Part shown: positions 15,989 through 29,386 of the stretch, piece by piece
How the letters are laid out: the number at the start of each line of letters is the position of its first letter
Position numbering within the stretch: the first letter of the stretch is position 1
From: Unio delphinus
Taxonomy: Eukaryota > Mollusca > Bivalvia > Unionida > Unionidae
Assembly (NCBI GenBank): GCA_029339505.1
Contig: JAQISU010000057.1
Location: 8,391,501-8,455,500, forward strand
Direction: 5' to 3'
Length of the DNA: 64,000 nucleotides
Position numbers and translations under genes: made by a program
The notes under the pieces: model-generated
Told to the model about the DNA's origin: nothing
Database searches by the model: none
What the model saw: only the letters and a program-made list of their open reading frames with translations

Positions 15989-16562
15989 ATCTAAATGTAT
16001 CCAATGTCATGAATGGTATTCATCTGGAACAATCGTTTAAAGTTTACTTGAATAATGTGGCGGACTTAAACAAACAATGAAGTATTCTAGAACAGTGGCA
16101 TCGTTATGGTTGCTGTCAACCAGTGCGTTAGCTCACGTGTCATCCCGAGAGACCTCCTTCCAGCGCAAAAATTATAAATTTGTATCGACATCCATGTGTG
16201 GAAACCCCCAATGCACTTAAATAGAATAAAGTGCACTTGCAAATATATTGTCTATTCTGATTTTAAATGCCATTTTATATTAACATATTACCCTCAAAAT
16301 GTTTCTAAGTATATTTATAATTATATAAAAGTTTAATTTTTACAAATCTTTTTTATTTCAATGTAAAACGGAATCCGGCATATATTACAAAATTTATTTT
16401 AGATATGCACAATTAGAACACCGCATTTTCTTTAGTACAGGTTAAACAGCAAATTCTTGATTTATTTGTACAGTTATTTCTGTAATTATTAAACATTTTC
16501 TGATATAAATAAAGGACAATCTCTTCCAGCAAACGATCTGTACAAGATGTGTGATAAATAAA

Positions 16563-16664
16563 TTATAAAGCGTCGCTACAACACTGCTATCCATAAGCGA
16601 GAAAAATGTGTCTAATTATACAGCGTCACTACATCACTGCTAGCCATAAGCGAGACAAATTTTT
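16563..16664. repeat. two-copy tandem duplication, about 58 bp
   Basis: Two copies share the core aagcgtcgctacaacactgc / cagcgtcactacatcactgc and the following ccataagcgaga. Confidence 0.75.
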
Positions 16665-18399
16665 CGATGCTTATCTGTTAATTATATACATTTCTTAAAT
16701 ACTGTCTTCTAATATTAGTATATTCTGGGCAAACACAAGCAAAATAGAATTCTCCCTATATTATATAAATATTTCTTCCCTGCACAGTTCACAAAATCTG
16801 AATGTGATATCCATTTAATTCCTTCTTCCTGTTTCAATCATTAGTTTATGGCTGGAACACTTTAGTTGTACTAAATATTTTCATAAATTAAAAAAAATAT
16901 TGCAAGAGAATTATTTCTTACGTTGGAGGAGGGATTTATACTGACTAGTAATAACATTTTGAGGATTTAATAACCATTCTTATCACTATTGACATGCAGT
17001 GTCTCTAATCCTTTGTTTTAACTCTGTTTTAACTCTGAAATAATCTTTTTTTTCCATCTCCAATATCTTGTGTTAGACATACGCCATATTGATTGGACAT
17101 ATCTTTAATCTTCGTAGTCCATGTGACTCTACCAATCCAATCTCATTAAAATTAATTAAATTAAATTAATTAAAATTTAATTAATTAAATAACACCATTT
17201 TCAAAAATTATAGAAAGGTATGCGGGTGGGAGGAGCAGACTGAGATTATTCGGTTTCTTCGTGATTTACGTGTACCTTCCAATTATTTTCCAAAATTATA
17301 TGTTGAATGGAATCCGTGAAAGGATTAGAAAGTACATTTTGCTTCTAATTTTCAAAGCATTTAACTGGAAAAGAAACATATAGATTTGAATAATGTTTGA
17401 AGCATAAAGAATTTGAAAACGGTGTCCAAAAGTCAGCGATTCAGTCTTGTCTACATTTTCATTTTAAATGAACGGCCATTAGAACCAGTAAAGGCCAATG
17501 AAACCTGGTGGTTAGTATAAAAGTACAGCGAGAATAATAATAGCAGATAATATGAATTTAATTTAAATTATCGAGAACCAAAAACGAATAAGTAAGTTCT
17601 TTGTGCCTTACGTTTACGACATTCATTGTTGATACCAAACTCGGCTGATTTGTAGGCCTTGAGGGTATGTTAGATGTGAGATATGTCGATATTACGGTTA
17701 GTTCTTTGGTATACACACTCTAGTCTAGTTGTTTTATCAATGAACTTTAACTGAATGAAGCACGTTGTCAATATTTTTAATTCAGCTACGATGCAATCCA
17801 TTGAAGATTGGCTGTCAGGTTTAATCAAAAAATCAAAATACTGCGCTTCAATGATCTGATAAAGAGACGCCTTTATATTCGTAATTTAAAAATAAAAATA
17901 AGTAAAGTGTGTTTCAAGTAACAGGCGATGTTTAGGTCATCTGTGCTGAGCTAACGTAATAACAATAGTTAAGCCACTGTTTGATAAATTTTCTCCCGTG
18001 GGAATGGGGTCTGCTATTAACATAAATAATTATAGAATAACCGAAAAAATATGTGATGAATTCACTGGTTATAACTCGCCCAAAGTACTGGAACTCGTCC
18101 ATATGATATGGTCACTTTGATTTTGAAACAAAACAAATTACTGTAGACCCTGGATTTGTATGACAACAGTTTATTGTTTACAGAAATCTTTTGGTACGAT
18201 TTTAATAATCTTATATTCGAATAAAGTCATTATTATATTAAGATATATGAATTATTTCCTTTACTTGACAAACAATATACTTATTATAATACCGATACAT
18301 GCAAAGAGTCATCGCGGCCGTAGTTTAAAGTTTTGACATGGGTGAGGTCACGTTAAAGCTTGGTTTGAAATGTAAACATGTAACTGAACAAGAATGGCA

Positions 18400-18486
18400 A
18401 CATGTTTATCTATTATACCTATGTAACTCGAATGCAGACATGTTTATCTATTATACCTATGTAACTCGAATGCAGACATGTTTATC
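18400..18486. repeat. 38-bp tandem duplication
   Basis: Two identical copies of a 38-bp unit starting acatgtttatctattatacc, with the start of a third. Confidence 0.92.
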
Positions 18487-19841
18487 AACGTTTCTTTTAG
18501 AATAGTATTTGACTTAATAAAATGTAGGGCATAAAGAAAAATAATTATTTACCCGTTTCCAACTTCGTGTCGGACAGCAGACAGAGATGTTTAATCAAGC
18601 GTATTTAAAGATAATATAATTTGTTTTTATTAGATATAAGCTTGTGTCTGTGTATGAATATCTTTGGTGTTAGAATGTCGAGGTTATGGTACAATCTTTT
18701 CTTGAAAAGTGATATCATGTCCTTTACACACAACTGTAATGGTGTTTCTGAGATCGTCATAAATTCATGTTTGTTTTACTGTTAAAACTATTGCGGTGCT
18801 TAGGAAGAACCCATGAAACTTCACTGCGATCCAACATTACACTAGATAGTTTCGGGTGCCGAGAGAAAGATGAGTCAGCTTTTATATTTTCTGACTTACT
18901 TTTTTCTCAAGTCTTGATTTAAAATTCAGCCGTCGTGGTGTCCTAATAAAGATCACTTCTATTGATATTTGCCTTAGCAAACTACAAGAACGCTGATCAT
19001 TTAAAAAAATAAATCTTTCCTTGTGAGTCATTTAGTACAATGTACCATGTACATTCCCATAACCGAACGACAGGAATAGGCATCGTCCATCCCTTAAACA
19101 CTGTATGACGCTTACACGTCATGATCTATACTGTAGCTGTTTTTCATTTTTATTTTTGTTTTGTTTCTGTTCTTGGAAAAACTATAATATGTTTGGCCAT
19201 TGTGCAAATTGTCTGATACCGGATCTAGGCATATAATGGTCTGAGCTTTGTACATCGTGTACACGAGTATACTCGGTGGTTTATATTCCCATTGCAATAA
19301 TCTCGTTTGCTAAGTCATGCTGTGGTTCATTCATAAACTTCAACTGAGAGGATAGACTTGCTACCTTAACCGCTGTATATAACAACTTTGATGTTCATTG
19401 CTTGAATACTTGAACCTAATTATGCAAGAAATCGATATATAACACTGGTCTGATTTGCAGAATTACTATCGCACACCGTCTGACTGTGTTGCTTTGATTA
19501 ATCGACTTGGTCAGTCATTGGTCACTTTCAGCAAAATTAATTCATTAGGACTTTTGTGATTGATTTCGTCTAAATTATATTCATTTGTGTCATGGACCTT
19601 ATTATCATGGTAGTTTGTTTAAAAAACATTCCGGGTTTTCCATTGTATGGAAGAATAATCGATTATTAATCGAACCTTGATAGTTCAACTAAATCTGTTA
19701 TCGATCACTGCATTTTATTCCATTTCAAGCACTGCTTGTTTTTATGTATTCGCGCTGAGTGCACAAGTGTGATTAAAATTATTATGGCGATATATGAATT
19801 ATCCATGGCTTAAGAGTGACTTAGACAACTCTACTAAAGGA

Positions 19842-20306
19842 AGCAAATGCCGTAAGGGCGCCTCAGAAAACTGTACTTAATGGGTAATGCTTAAATTGTA
19901 GTCTGAGAGTATATACCGTAAGGGTGCCTAAGACATTCTGACTCGATGAACAACGTTTATCTTAGTCACAAAACAAACGACGATAAGAGTGCCTCAGAGA
20001 CCCTGATTCTAGGAACCATGTTTATCTGTTGTCAGAAAGCGTATGTCGTAAGGATGATTCAGACAGACTGATTCTAGGAATCATGTTTATCTGTAGTCAG
20101 AAAGTGAATGTCGTAAGGGTGTATCAGACAGATTGACTTTAGGGATCATATTTATCTGTAGTCAGAAAACGAATGTCGTAAAGGTGATTCAGACAGATTG
20201 ACTCTAGGGATCATGCTTACATTTTAGTTAAAGTGCAAAGGGTGCCTAAGACAACTTGGCATTAGAGACCATGTTTAACTGTAGTCAGAAAGCAAATGCC
20301 GTAAAT
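19842..20306. repeat. minisatellite, unit about 60-65 bp, about 7 copies
   Basis: Diverged copies contain gtcagaaagcgaatgtcgta and ggatcatgtttatctgtag. Divergence is higher at both ends. Confidence 0.88.
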
Positions 20307-20380
20307 TGTATTGCCTTGATATGCACAAAAATTGCTATGAAACTGAAGCTCGATCACATTAAACCTACAATGTATTCAAA

Positions 20381-20475
20381 CATGCAATTCAGGCTGTACT
20401 TTACTACAGTGTATTCCAGCAGGCAATTCAGGCTGTACTTTACTACAGTGTATTCCAGCAGGCAATTCAGGCTGT
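20381..20475. repeat. 39-bp minisatellite, about 2.5 copies
   Basis: The unit begins gcaattcaggctgtacttta; the copies are nearly identical. The open frame across it (20256-20501) is a repeat artefact. Confidence 0.92.
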
Positions 20476-22872
20476 TTTTTTTTTCTTCATATATTCTCTA
20501 AGATACATGGATTATTATGAATCAAAAGGAAAATTTAAAAGTAAAGACCGTTTTGGGAAATTATGACTCTAAGCTGTTTCGCGGCAATCATGTATTAAAG
20601 TTATTCGAAAGTCATAAATTAAGTTGAGTCGCAGATTTTCAAGAATGTTTTTATTGCCTTCCCTTCTTATACATATTTGCATAGTGTTATGCATGTTTGA
20701 TTTAATTTAATTGTTTGCTTGTTAGTTTTATTTTATTTTTTATTCCATTACATGCTATTGTAATGTAACTTTATTTACCGGATGAGAGTTAAGCTCTGAT
20801 TGATTTTGTTTTCTTTTCAAAGTAAACAACTAATAATAGAAACTGTGTATATAATGCTGATCTAGTTCCTGACCTTGATTCAGAACCAATAAAAGTTTTA
20901 GTAAACAATTTTATTTATTAAAAAAAATATTCTTCCTCAGAGTAAGATCCATAATGTGGAATAAATGACATATCAGGCGTACGAGACATGTGTTTGTTGT
21001 TACAAACGTTTGGTTTTCCCAGAAGGATGAACCCTTGACCTCCATCCAGTAACCTTTTTTGCGCTGTAGTTAGATATATTACTAATGTTTTGAAAAAGAA
21101 GTATCAGTAGTGTCTTAACACTTGCGAAGTCAAGTTGTATTTTGTTGTGACCAGCTAAATATTTTATTTTCCTAAAATTATTTGTAAGAAAAGTGATTCT
21201 TTTACCAGAAATACTAGTGGTCTAAATTAATTCCTGGGCAAAGACATTTATCGAATTTTATACAGACTTTAAAAAACTGGAATAATATTTTTGTGATTCG
21301 AAAAGAGACTGTTGACACTTCAGCACTTCACAGGTTAGAATAGACGTCATTGTCTTCCATTTTGGAGATCATCGGGATTCGAACTCAATTTAATTTAGGA
21401 CTTTGTATTACTATGACTTCAATTTTTCAATTTTTGGATTAATTTTGGACTTGATTCGTAAAACCATAAGTTTCTTTTTCTAATTTTTTCCTTCTTATGT
21501 TTTTTTTAAGGGAAATAATATATTTGTTAAATTTTACAAAGCTTTTGTCCTCACTTTGTTCTTGTTATGTTTGTTAAGAGTCTAAACACGTAACACATAG
21601 CGCCATTATTAAAATGTCACAAGACACGTCTCAAGGAAGTACTGGAGACAAATACTATGTTTTAAAAAAAAAACACATCTAAAGGCAGTACGTCAAATAT
21701 TTTTGCTAAACATAGCAGGAAAGCATGTAATACCATTTTAAGTTGAGGTTTAATTCTTTCAAAACGATGCAGTTTGGCACTCAATTACTGGCGGGTATGA
21801 CATGGTTAAATTCAAACAATTTTAAGACGTATACAAATATGGAGATATCGCTTCTAAAGTTTCTCTTTTTTTAAAAACAACAACACGCAATTTGATATTT
21901 CATCCCTTTGGAAACTCTGGCATGGTTCGTGTGTTGAATAAAGAGACGGTATTTAGACAAAATTGAATAATAGAAGAAGAACTCATTTATCTCACCGTTC
22001 GTATTTCCCGTATGTTTATCACTTTGCTTGTTTGCTCCATTAAAGAGCATATTGGATTTTATCAGATAAAATTATGCAAGAGAATTTCATTCCGGACAAT
22101 AGAGGGATCAATCGGAGAACTTCAATATTTGAAGTAACCATTACAGGAAAAACTAATCATTCCACACCTCGGTTAATAAATCCCCTGCAGCGTGAGAACT
22201 TGTCTTTTTTCTTTTTGTGTATACTGCATATTGTGGTTTTACATTATGACGATCAACGTTCAAAGAAGAAAGTCACCGAAAGGAACTCACACGATGAAAA
22301 GTGGATGGGTTCTTCTGCACACATGTACATCAGAATAAAGGATTTCAGTGTCTTACCCTCTATTGGATTTGGTCATATATAATCTTAAATGATCCTAGCG
22401 ACTGTTCATTGTTTAAATTCACATTCAAAACCATAAGAAAACAGTCATCATAGGAAATGCTTTACCATTCCAGTGGCTGTAAATTAATGGGCCAGTGGCA
22501 GTAAAAAAAAATCAATTCGATTTGACAACTTTTGATTTGGACTGATGTGCTTTTTGCCACTATTATGCCTTATCAATGCCTTATCACATAAATCCGGCAT
22601 CCTTGATGTGCTCAAACTCAGTATGGACATTCAATCCTGATTTCCAATATTATTTTTTTTTTGGTAGAATGTGGCATGTATTGGGCCGGATAAGAAACAC
22701 TTCCGGTTTATTAGTGTACTTACTTTCCTTCAGTCATTTTTTGCATACTATTTTATGTTGGAATTCGGATTTCACTTTATTTTAAAACCAATCCAGTTCT
22801 TATTTCAACAATCTTATTCAAATACATACTGTGTGGGAGACAAGTTGATGTTTGTTTAGATCATAGATCAAC

Positions 22873-22873
<1 letters not shown>

Positions 22874-22916
<43 letters not shown>

Positions 22917-22917
22917 C
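22874..22917. repeat. (AG)n microsatellite
   Basis: About 44 bp of AG with one interruption at the right end. Confidence 0.93.
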
Positions 22918-23216
22918 GGCTCAAGCGAAATATATTTGATGTATACGTTTATGTTTTCACAGCTTGCTTCATCACCTTTGCTGAAAGTAATTTTCTCCCT
23001 CATCAGAATTTGAAAAGATTTATTAGCACTTCAAAGATATACGCACGACAGTCATACAAATGCGAAAATGTTGTTGATCATTAAAACCTTTAATTTCCAT
23101 GTCAAAAGTGTACCTTTCATATGCCAGATGCAAAAGGGCACGACATTATGATTGATGAACATCATCGTAATGGCAGCAAATGATTAAATCACTCATGCAG
23201 TGATCGACAAAATATA

Positions 23217-23218
<2 letters not shown>

Positions 23219-23310
<92 letters not shown>
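23219..23310. repeat. compound microsatellite (AT)n(GT)n(GC)n
   Basis: About 50 bp of AT, then about 35 bp of GT, ending in a short GC run. Confidence 0.95.
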
Positions 23311-24544
23311 CTAGCCAGTACGTCAGTCAACACGAGTGCCTCCAAAACATTGTGAATATCAAATTTCTGTTTTGGTGGCGATTTCAGTTCCTTGAGTACA
23401 CGTGAAGTTCTAAGCTAGATATGATTCACTCACTTTCCGTGTCGATTCGTTTGTCATCGAAAGAGGGCGCTGTTTGAAGTCGATAATTCGCAGTTTTGGT
23501 GTCTTTAAATGGTGAAGAACTAATGGTACTGAAATAGGAAATCTTTACAATACTTGACTTAAACAAGGGATAGAATCCAAAGTCAATAAAGCCATGTTTG
23601 GTTTAGATATATTTTATTGCCCTTCGTAAAACGATTATGTTTTTGTTGGTTGATTGAGGTGTACCGCACATTGGCACTTGAAAGATTGCAAGGCAGTTGG
23701 AGTCGAGAACCTTGCTAGATTTCTACCATGGTCCATGGACGGTAGCCTATCTTGCTTGGTCTGTGCACAGTTATTAAACTAACACTATGTCTGGTAGCCT
23801 AAGCACGCTAACCAAGTTGGACCGTGCATTGCAAGGATTCTTGTAAGGTTTACCGTTTGCTACGCAGAAGGTGGCGGATTGCAGAAAGATTAAATTTCAC
23901 AGCGTTTGTGGTAAAATCTTTAGTGTATAGATTGCATATCGAGATCTTACAAATCATTCATAAAACAGGTTGAATCTATTGTCGGGAGTATCGTTAGCTA
24001 AATGAAGCGGGTTAAAGATCTACATCTTTGATGCGAGAGATGACAGCTTGTTGCCAACTTCATTGATGACTTCCCGTGTCATTTGGTACTCAGAACAATA
24101 ACACGCAAATCTTTTGTATAACATTTATTACAACTTACTGCTTGCTTAAGGTAAAATTGCTAATCGATTTGTGGTATCTTATATTTCTTGAAATTGATAT
24201 GCTCAAAATGAAAATTTGAACTCGTGTTGTGGAAACTAATGGCCGTTTGATGGAATATATGTACAGACAACATCGTAACTTGGATATGCATTAATTATGT
24301 TACTTTAATGAACGGGAGAAAGAAACAATTTGATAAATTAACCGATCGCACACTTAATTTGGAAATTATGAGTATCTTGTATTTTTTTGTTCAGCGTTGC
24401 CAAGAATATTGAAAATGCTAGGCGACAAGACTTTTTTTTTTACACTTATTAAACTAGCATTTCCCTAAAAGAAGGAAACATTGGTTTAAAAAGGTAAATA
24501 AATATTTAATGAGGCATTTTGAATAAATTACTACCTTCGAAGTC

Positions 24545-24737
24545 TCACGTTTGTAATAGTCAAGTTTGGTAATACTATGACTTTTGATAAGAGTTCCACG
24601 TTTGGAAATAGTCACATGTCTGGGAATATTCACACGTTTGGGAATAGTCACACTTGAGAATATTCACACGTTCGGGAATAGTCACACTTTTGGGAATAGT
24701 CACGCGTTTGGGAATAGTCACACTTTTGAGAATAGTG
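24545..24737. repeat. minisatellite, unit about 18 bp
   Basis: About ten variants of cacacgtttgggaatagt. Overlapping open frames on both strands (24454-24859) come from this array. Confidence 0.9.
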
Positions 24738-25494
24738 AAAAGAACCGATTTTTTATGGTGAAAGATGTTCTTGCAAATCCATTGCAGCGAAACAATCCAC
24801 ATTTATGTGCGATATCATATTATAATCTAGAAATAGCCTTTCTCTTATTTTTATCATAATTATCTTCGTCATTGTCAAAATATTCCTTATAATTAGAATT
24901 GTCTTTAAAATAGATTTCTGTATTATATCGTCTATTTGTCACCGTCTTCTCGTCATTTTTCCTTTTTTCCTGTGTATAAAAAAAATATGCGGTATGCGTT
25001 TCTTATGATAGAAAGTGTACTACTCTATATCCATGAAAAGGTTCAAGTTTTTGCAGTCGGATACATGTCGCCTTGCCATTGCTATTGGACAATACTGGTA
25101 GTATTGTTTTACCTCACCCAGTACCGTACACTTAGTTCATAGGGGTATTAAACAGGAATTGAATGATCATATATTTATCCAAAGTATGAAATTAATTGTG
25201 ACCGCTAATTTGATTTCAATCGTATCGCGTGAGTAGGACAAATAACCCTCTTAATATCTTATAACATGGAAGTAAATGCATTCCATACATTTTTCAGCTT
25301 TACGTTGCTATGTTCCAAATTCTGAACCGTTTTGTCTATGAATATAAGAAATGTATACTCCTCAGAGTAACATGAACTTTATCTATCTACTTTCCTTCCC
25401 ATTCCAAATATAATTATTTCAAAACATGGTTGCTACTGTGGGCTAATAATGTCAGTGAAAGGATAGTTTAGGAAGTCATTATTTTATGATCGCT

Positions 25495-25565
25495 CCGGTG
25501 GCCTAGCGGTTAGAGCGTCCGCCTGGGATGCGGGAGGCCGTGGGTTCGATCCCCGGCAGAGTCAT
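25495..25565 (+). mobile_element. SINE-A head only (tRNA-like), copy 5
   Basis: A 71-bp tRNA-like head with A box TGGCCTAGCGGTTAGAGCG and a perfect B box GGTTCGATCCC, lacking the SINE body. A minisatellite begins directly after it. It is the cleanest tRNA-like sequence in the window, but its ends do not form a standard acceptor stem, so a truncated SINE is preferred over a functional tRNA gene. Confidence 0.75.
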
Positions 25566-25569
25566 CTCT

Positions 25570-26033
25570 ATCAGTAATGGTGGTAGGGTTAGTACAGTGT
25601 ACATTCGATAGTATCACATATCTATCAATAAAGACAACTGGGATAGTTCGGTGTACCTTCCTCGGTATCACATCTATATCAATATTGACTACAGGGTTAG
25701 TACATTGTACATTTGATGGTATCAGATCTCTATCAATAATGATGGCAGGGATAGTACAGTGTACGTTCGATTGTATCACATCTCTATCGATATTGACGGC
25801 AGATTTAGTACAGTGTACATTCGATGGTATCACATTTTATCGATATTGACATCAAGGTTAATACAGAAAACATACGATTCTATTACATGTATATGTCTTT
25901 CAATATTGTTGGCAGGATTAGTACAGTGTACATTCGATTTGATCACATTTATATCACTATTTACGGCAGGGTTAGTACAGTGTACGTTAGATAGTATTTC
26001 ATCTCTATCGATAATGACGGCAGGGCTAAAGTA
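25570..26033. repeat. 54-bp minisatellite, about 8.5 copies
   Basis: The unit contains ggttagtacagtgtacattc and gatggtatcacatctctatc. The unit length is divisible by three, so frames stay open on both strands; these are not genes. Confidence 0.93.
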
Positions 26034-26480
26034 ATCAGGATTTTGTAAATTGTGTCAGACTTTTTATCACTGCGCATGTCAAGGCAATAGCATATATTAC
26101 GACGGATTCATTGAAATAATAATCTATACTGCAAATCATGAATTGTCATACTGGGTCCATGAAAAGCAGGCAATCATTAGACAACAGTTTCGTACCCATG
26201 ATAAAAACTGTTAAAGTTACCTGCAGCATGATCCCAAAAGAAAAAAGGTAGACATTGAGACAGAGAGGGAGGGGGGGGGGATCTTTTCGAGCTTTGATTT
26301 AAGCTTTTGCCCTTTGATATATTATGTCTCGAGTTCAAACTACTTGCCTCGTTCATTTTGAGTAGATTTGTGTTTTCGCCTACGTGATGTCTGAGAGTAA
26401 ACAGACATAAAAGCAGCGATGTAACGAAATTTACCTTTTTGTGACGAGCTATCATATTCTTCAGAATCTGAACTACATCC

Positions 26481-26676
26481 GTTGTTACATACTTTATTCA
26501 GACGATCATGTCGTATTTTATAGAATCATAATTACAACATTTATCTTATACTATATTCAGACATCTTATACTATATTCAGACATCTTATACTATATTCAG
26601 ACATCTTATACTATATTCAGACGACTTTGTCGTAAATCGCAGTATTTGAATTGCGACGTGTATCTTCTATTTTCAG
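26481..26676 (+). promoter_or_regulatory. tandemly duplicated splice-acceptor region before exon b
   Basis: The true acceptor cttctattttcag ends at 26676. Acceptor-like ttcag|ac motifs also end at 26501, 26560, 26580, 26600 and 26620. The copies at 26501, 26560 and 26620 are related to the true site by units of 56-59 bp, and the middle ones by a 20-bp unit (catcttatactatattcaga). The copy at 26620 carries the exon's first ten bases (acgactttg plus one), so the duplication included the exon edge. Using 26620 in the correct phase meets a stop codon within ten codons. Confidence 0.8.
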
Positions 26677-27029
26677 ACGACTTTGAGATTGTCATTCCCA
26701 GTATTATTGACGATGGCAGCTATAAAATATATAAAAATATGCATGGACATTCCACAAGGAGCAAAAGAGAGGCTACTGATGACAAACCTCTGCAGCTGAT
26801 GTTAGCTGGAAATGGGGAACATTTCCGGTTACAATTATGGGAAAATGACAAACTACTTGCTCCAGGATTCAAAATCTACCGCAGAAAGTCCCTAAACTCG
26901 TCTGCCAATGAAGAATTCTTAGATGAACAGGTTCAAGGACTGGAGGATCAGACTGGAGCGTGCCATTTCACTGGTCACGTGACGGATTTCCCAGAGAGAC
27001 CTGCGTCTATTTCCCTCTGCAATGGTGTG
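26677..27029 (+). CDS. ADAMTS exon b: propeptide
   Basis: Residues 28 (split) to 145. The acceptor ends ttttcag; the donor is gtgtg|gtaagt. The start DDFEIVIPSIIDDGSY fits the beginning of the M12B propeptide fold, with the later blocks FRLQLWENDKLLAPGF and CHFTGHV (Cys123) and the closing SLCNGV (Cys142). These two Cys match conserved propeptide positions. R55-S-K-R58 is an early R-x-K-R proprotein-convertase motif. In the enzyme this part helps folding and keeps the catalytic site inactive until cut off in the secretory pathway. The exon ends in phase 0. It stands alone between a 25-kb and a 24-kb intron. Confidence 0.93.
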
Positions 27030-27138
27030 GTAAGTTATTTTTCACATCTAACGTAAAAATGTTCTCTAAGATTAACAAACAATCACATATTCTCGGACTA
27101 TGGATGAGTAGTAAGTCCTTGACCAATTCATTGACGTG

Positions 27139-27251
27139 GCTGGGCTATTTAGACCGCTATGCAAAACTTACCGATGGACTCCTGCAATGTTGATAGCTCG
27201 GATATTTCGGTCCGTATTCAAAATTTACAGATGGTCCCCTGCAATATTAAT
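27139..27251. repeat. 57-bp tandem duplication
   Basis: Two diverged copies, with gatggactcctgcaatgttg and gatggtcccctgcaatatta in equivalent positions. Confidence 0.75.
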
Positions 27252-28119
27252 AGTTATTCTGCAGGTCAAAAGTTATTTGATGGGTGTTGTATTGCTTGTT
27301 TTTAGTTTATTTTTATGTGTAACAATAATTTGATGGGATGGCTCGTGGATTATCTGTATTCATGCATATCATACCACGTTGCTTGTACTATTCCTTATTT
27401 AATGGACAGGCATGTGCAAATTGTGTAAATCCTCGGACATAAATGCTTTGCATAAAGACACGTTTGGTTCACAGGTAGCTGACGTGATCTTACTGTTGAA
27501 ATAAATAATAACCTGAATAAAGAAGAATCATAAAGTGACAAAAATACCTCAGATTACTCCTAAGGCCCGTTCTGACCCTGTCTATCATTATAAAAGAGAC
27601 AAGATAAGTAACTTTCAAATATTTTGTTTCACACCTGACCCTAGATCTCATGGTGCTGTTCCCGTCCATCATGGCAGTCGGTCATTAGATATAGCGTGTT
27701 TTACTCCGGGTATAATTGTATATTCGTCAAACCATCGTTGATTTTACTGCCTTGCACCAAACTGAATGAAGTTCCAGGCTCCGAATTTCGCTTGCTCACC
27801 TACAACTTGCGGTACTTAAATATAACTACAGTTTATACGATACATTACTTCATTAAAGTCAAGCGTGTGATGGAATTGAGGATGTTATAGCCCGCTGACT
27901 TAACGATATGTTTAACATTGAATTTGCTTGTACGGTAAACCATTGTACGATTTTCCTTTCCTTCAGATAACTGAGTGTTTCCTGAGTGTTTTTATTTGAA
28001 AGGTGAATATTTCTTATATAACTAACTATAAGAAATATATAATTATTGTACATTTGGTTGTCAATAAGTTTTATTTTGTTTCTTAAGCATGCATGCAGAC
28101 TCCATAATTGGAAGGTATT

Positions 28120-28705
28120 TTTAAAACCAGTCTAGCGTATCATGCCCAAATGGTCATTATTCAATACAAGCGTATCATGCGTAATCCGTCATTATTCAGC
28201 ACGAGCATATCGTGCGTAAATTACCATTACACAATACAAGTGTATCGTACATAAATGGCCACTATACGAGCGCATCATGCGTAATGACCATTATGCAAAA
28301 ACGAGCGTATCATGTATACATGACCAATATGTAGTACGAGCGTATCATGCATACATGACCAATATGCAATACGAGCGTATCGTGCATGCATGACCAATAT
28401 GCAATACGAGTGTATCATGCATACACGACCATTTTGCAGTAATAGAATATCATGCATAAATTGTCATCATGCAATACAAGTGTAAATCAGTCGTAATTGA
28501 CCATTATGCACTACGATGGTATAGTGCGTGAATGGCCACTATGCAATACAAGCGTATATCGGGTGTAAATGGCCATTATGCAGTGTGAGCGTATCGTGCG
28601 TAAATGGCTATTATTCAGTATGAGTGTATTATGCGTAATTGGCTATTGTGCAATACAAGCATATCGTGCATACATTGGTCATTATCCAGTGTGAGCGTAT
28701 CGTTC
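28120..28705. repeat. minisatellite, unit about 36 bp, about 16 copies
   Basis: The unit is of the type aatggccattatgcaatacg + agcgtatcatgcgta. Several copies differ by CpG-type changes (gcgta/gcata). Confidence 0.92.
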
Positions 28706-29176
28706 GCAGGACATAATTATAACCAGAGCAGACCTAAAATGCGTAATCTGTCTACCACACTACCACAATCAGTGAGGAAAATACAGTTTTAGAGACGTGA
28801 CTGTGAGATAATATTTTTTGAGGTTTCGTTAGTTTATAGTGAAATGATGCGTATCAATACGCACTTTTTCCACATTGTTCATTTACGCATGATACGTGTT
28901 ACGGGTCTCCAGGTACAGAGTTGACATACGTATAAAAATGAAAATGTGAATCTTTTCACCGAGTACATGTACAAAATGAACAATCTGGAGTTAAATGATG
29001 CCTTTGGTTGTTGTTGTTTAATATACATATTGAAAAAAAATGGTTCTTTAGGTACATAAAAACAACAAATCATTGAAACACATTTTTAGCTAGATGCATA
29101 ATTCTGAAACAAATAAAAATAATTTCATCTTCTTTTGCTTCACAAGGAAGCATTGGGCATATAATTTCTACCACAC

Positions 29177-29386
29177 ATTTGAACATATTGCAAATTACTG
29201 TTGTAATGCATGAGTAGTATTTGAACATGTTGCAAATTAATGTTGTAATGCATGAGTAGTATTTGAACATGTTGCAAATTAATGTTGTAATGCATGAGTA
29301 GTATTTGAACATGTTGCAAATTAATGTTGTAATGCATGAGTAGTATTTGAACATGTTGCAGATGAATGTTATAATGCATGAACAGC
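29177..29386. repeat. 42-bp minisatellite, 5 copies
   Basis: Five copies at 29177, 29219, 29261, 29303 and 29345. The middle three are almost identical (unit start atttgaacatgttgcaaatt). The 42-bp unit preserves frame on the minus strand, giving artefact open frames. Confidence 0.95.

Noticed and set aside
22074..22382. 102-codon open frame in intron 1
   Set aside because: No motif, no splice context, and a length that can occur by chance in a window of this size.
25495..25565. Functional tRNA gene
   Set aside because: It matches the heads of SINE-A copies elsewhere in the window and its ends do not pair as an acceptor stem.
28120..28705. CRISPR-like array of repeats of about 36 bp
   Set aside because: Units are head-to-tail with no distinct spacers, and the context is an animal intron.
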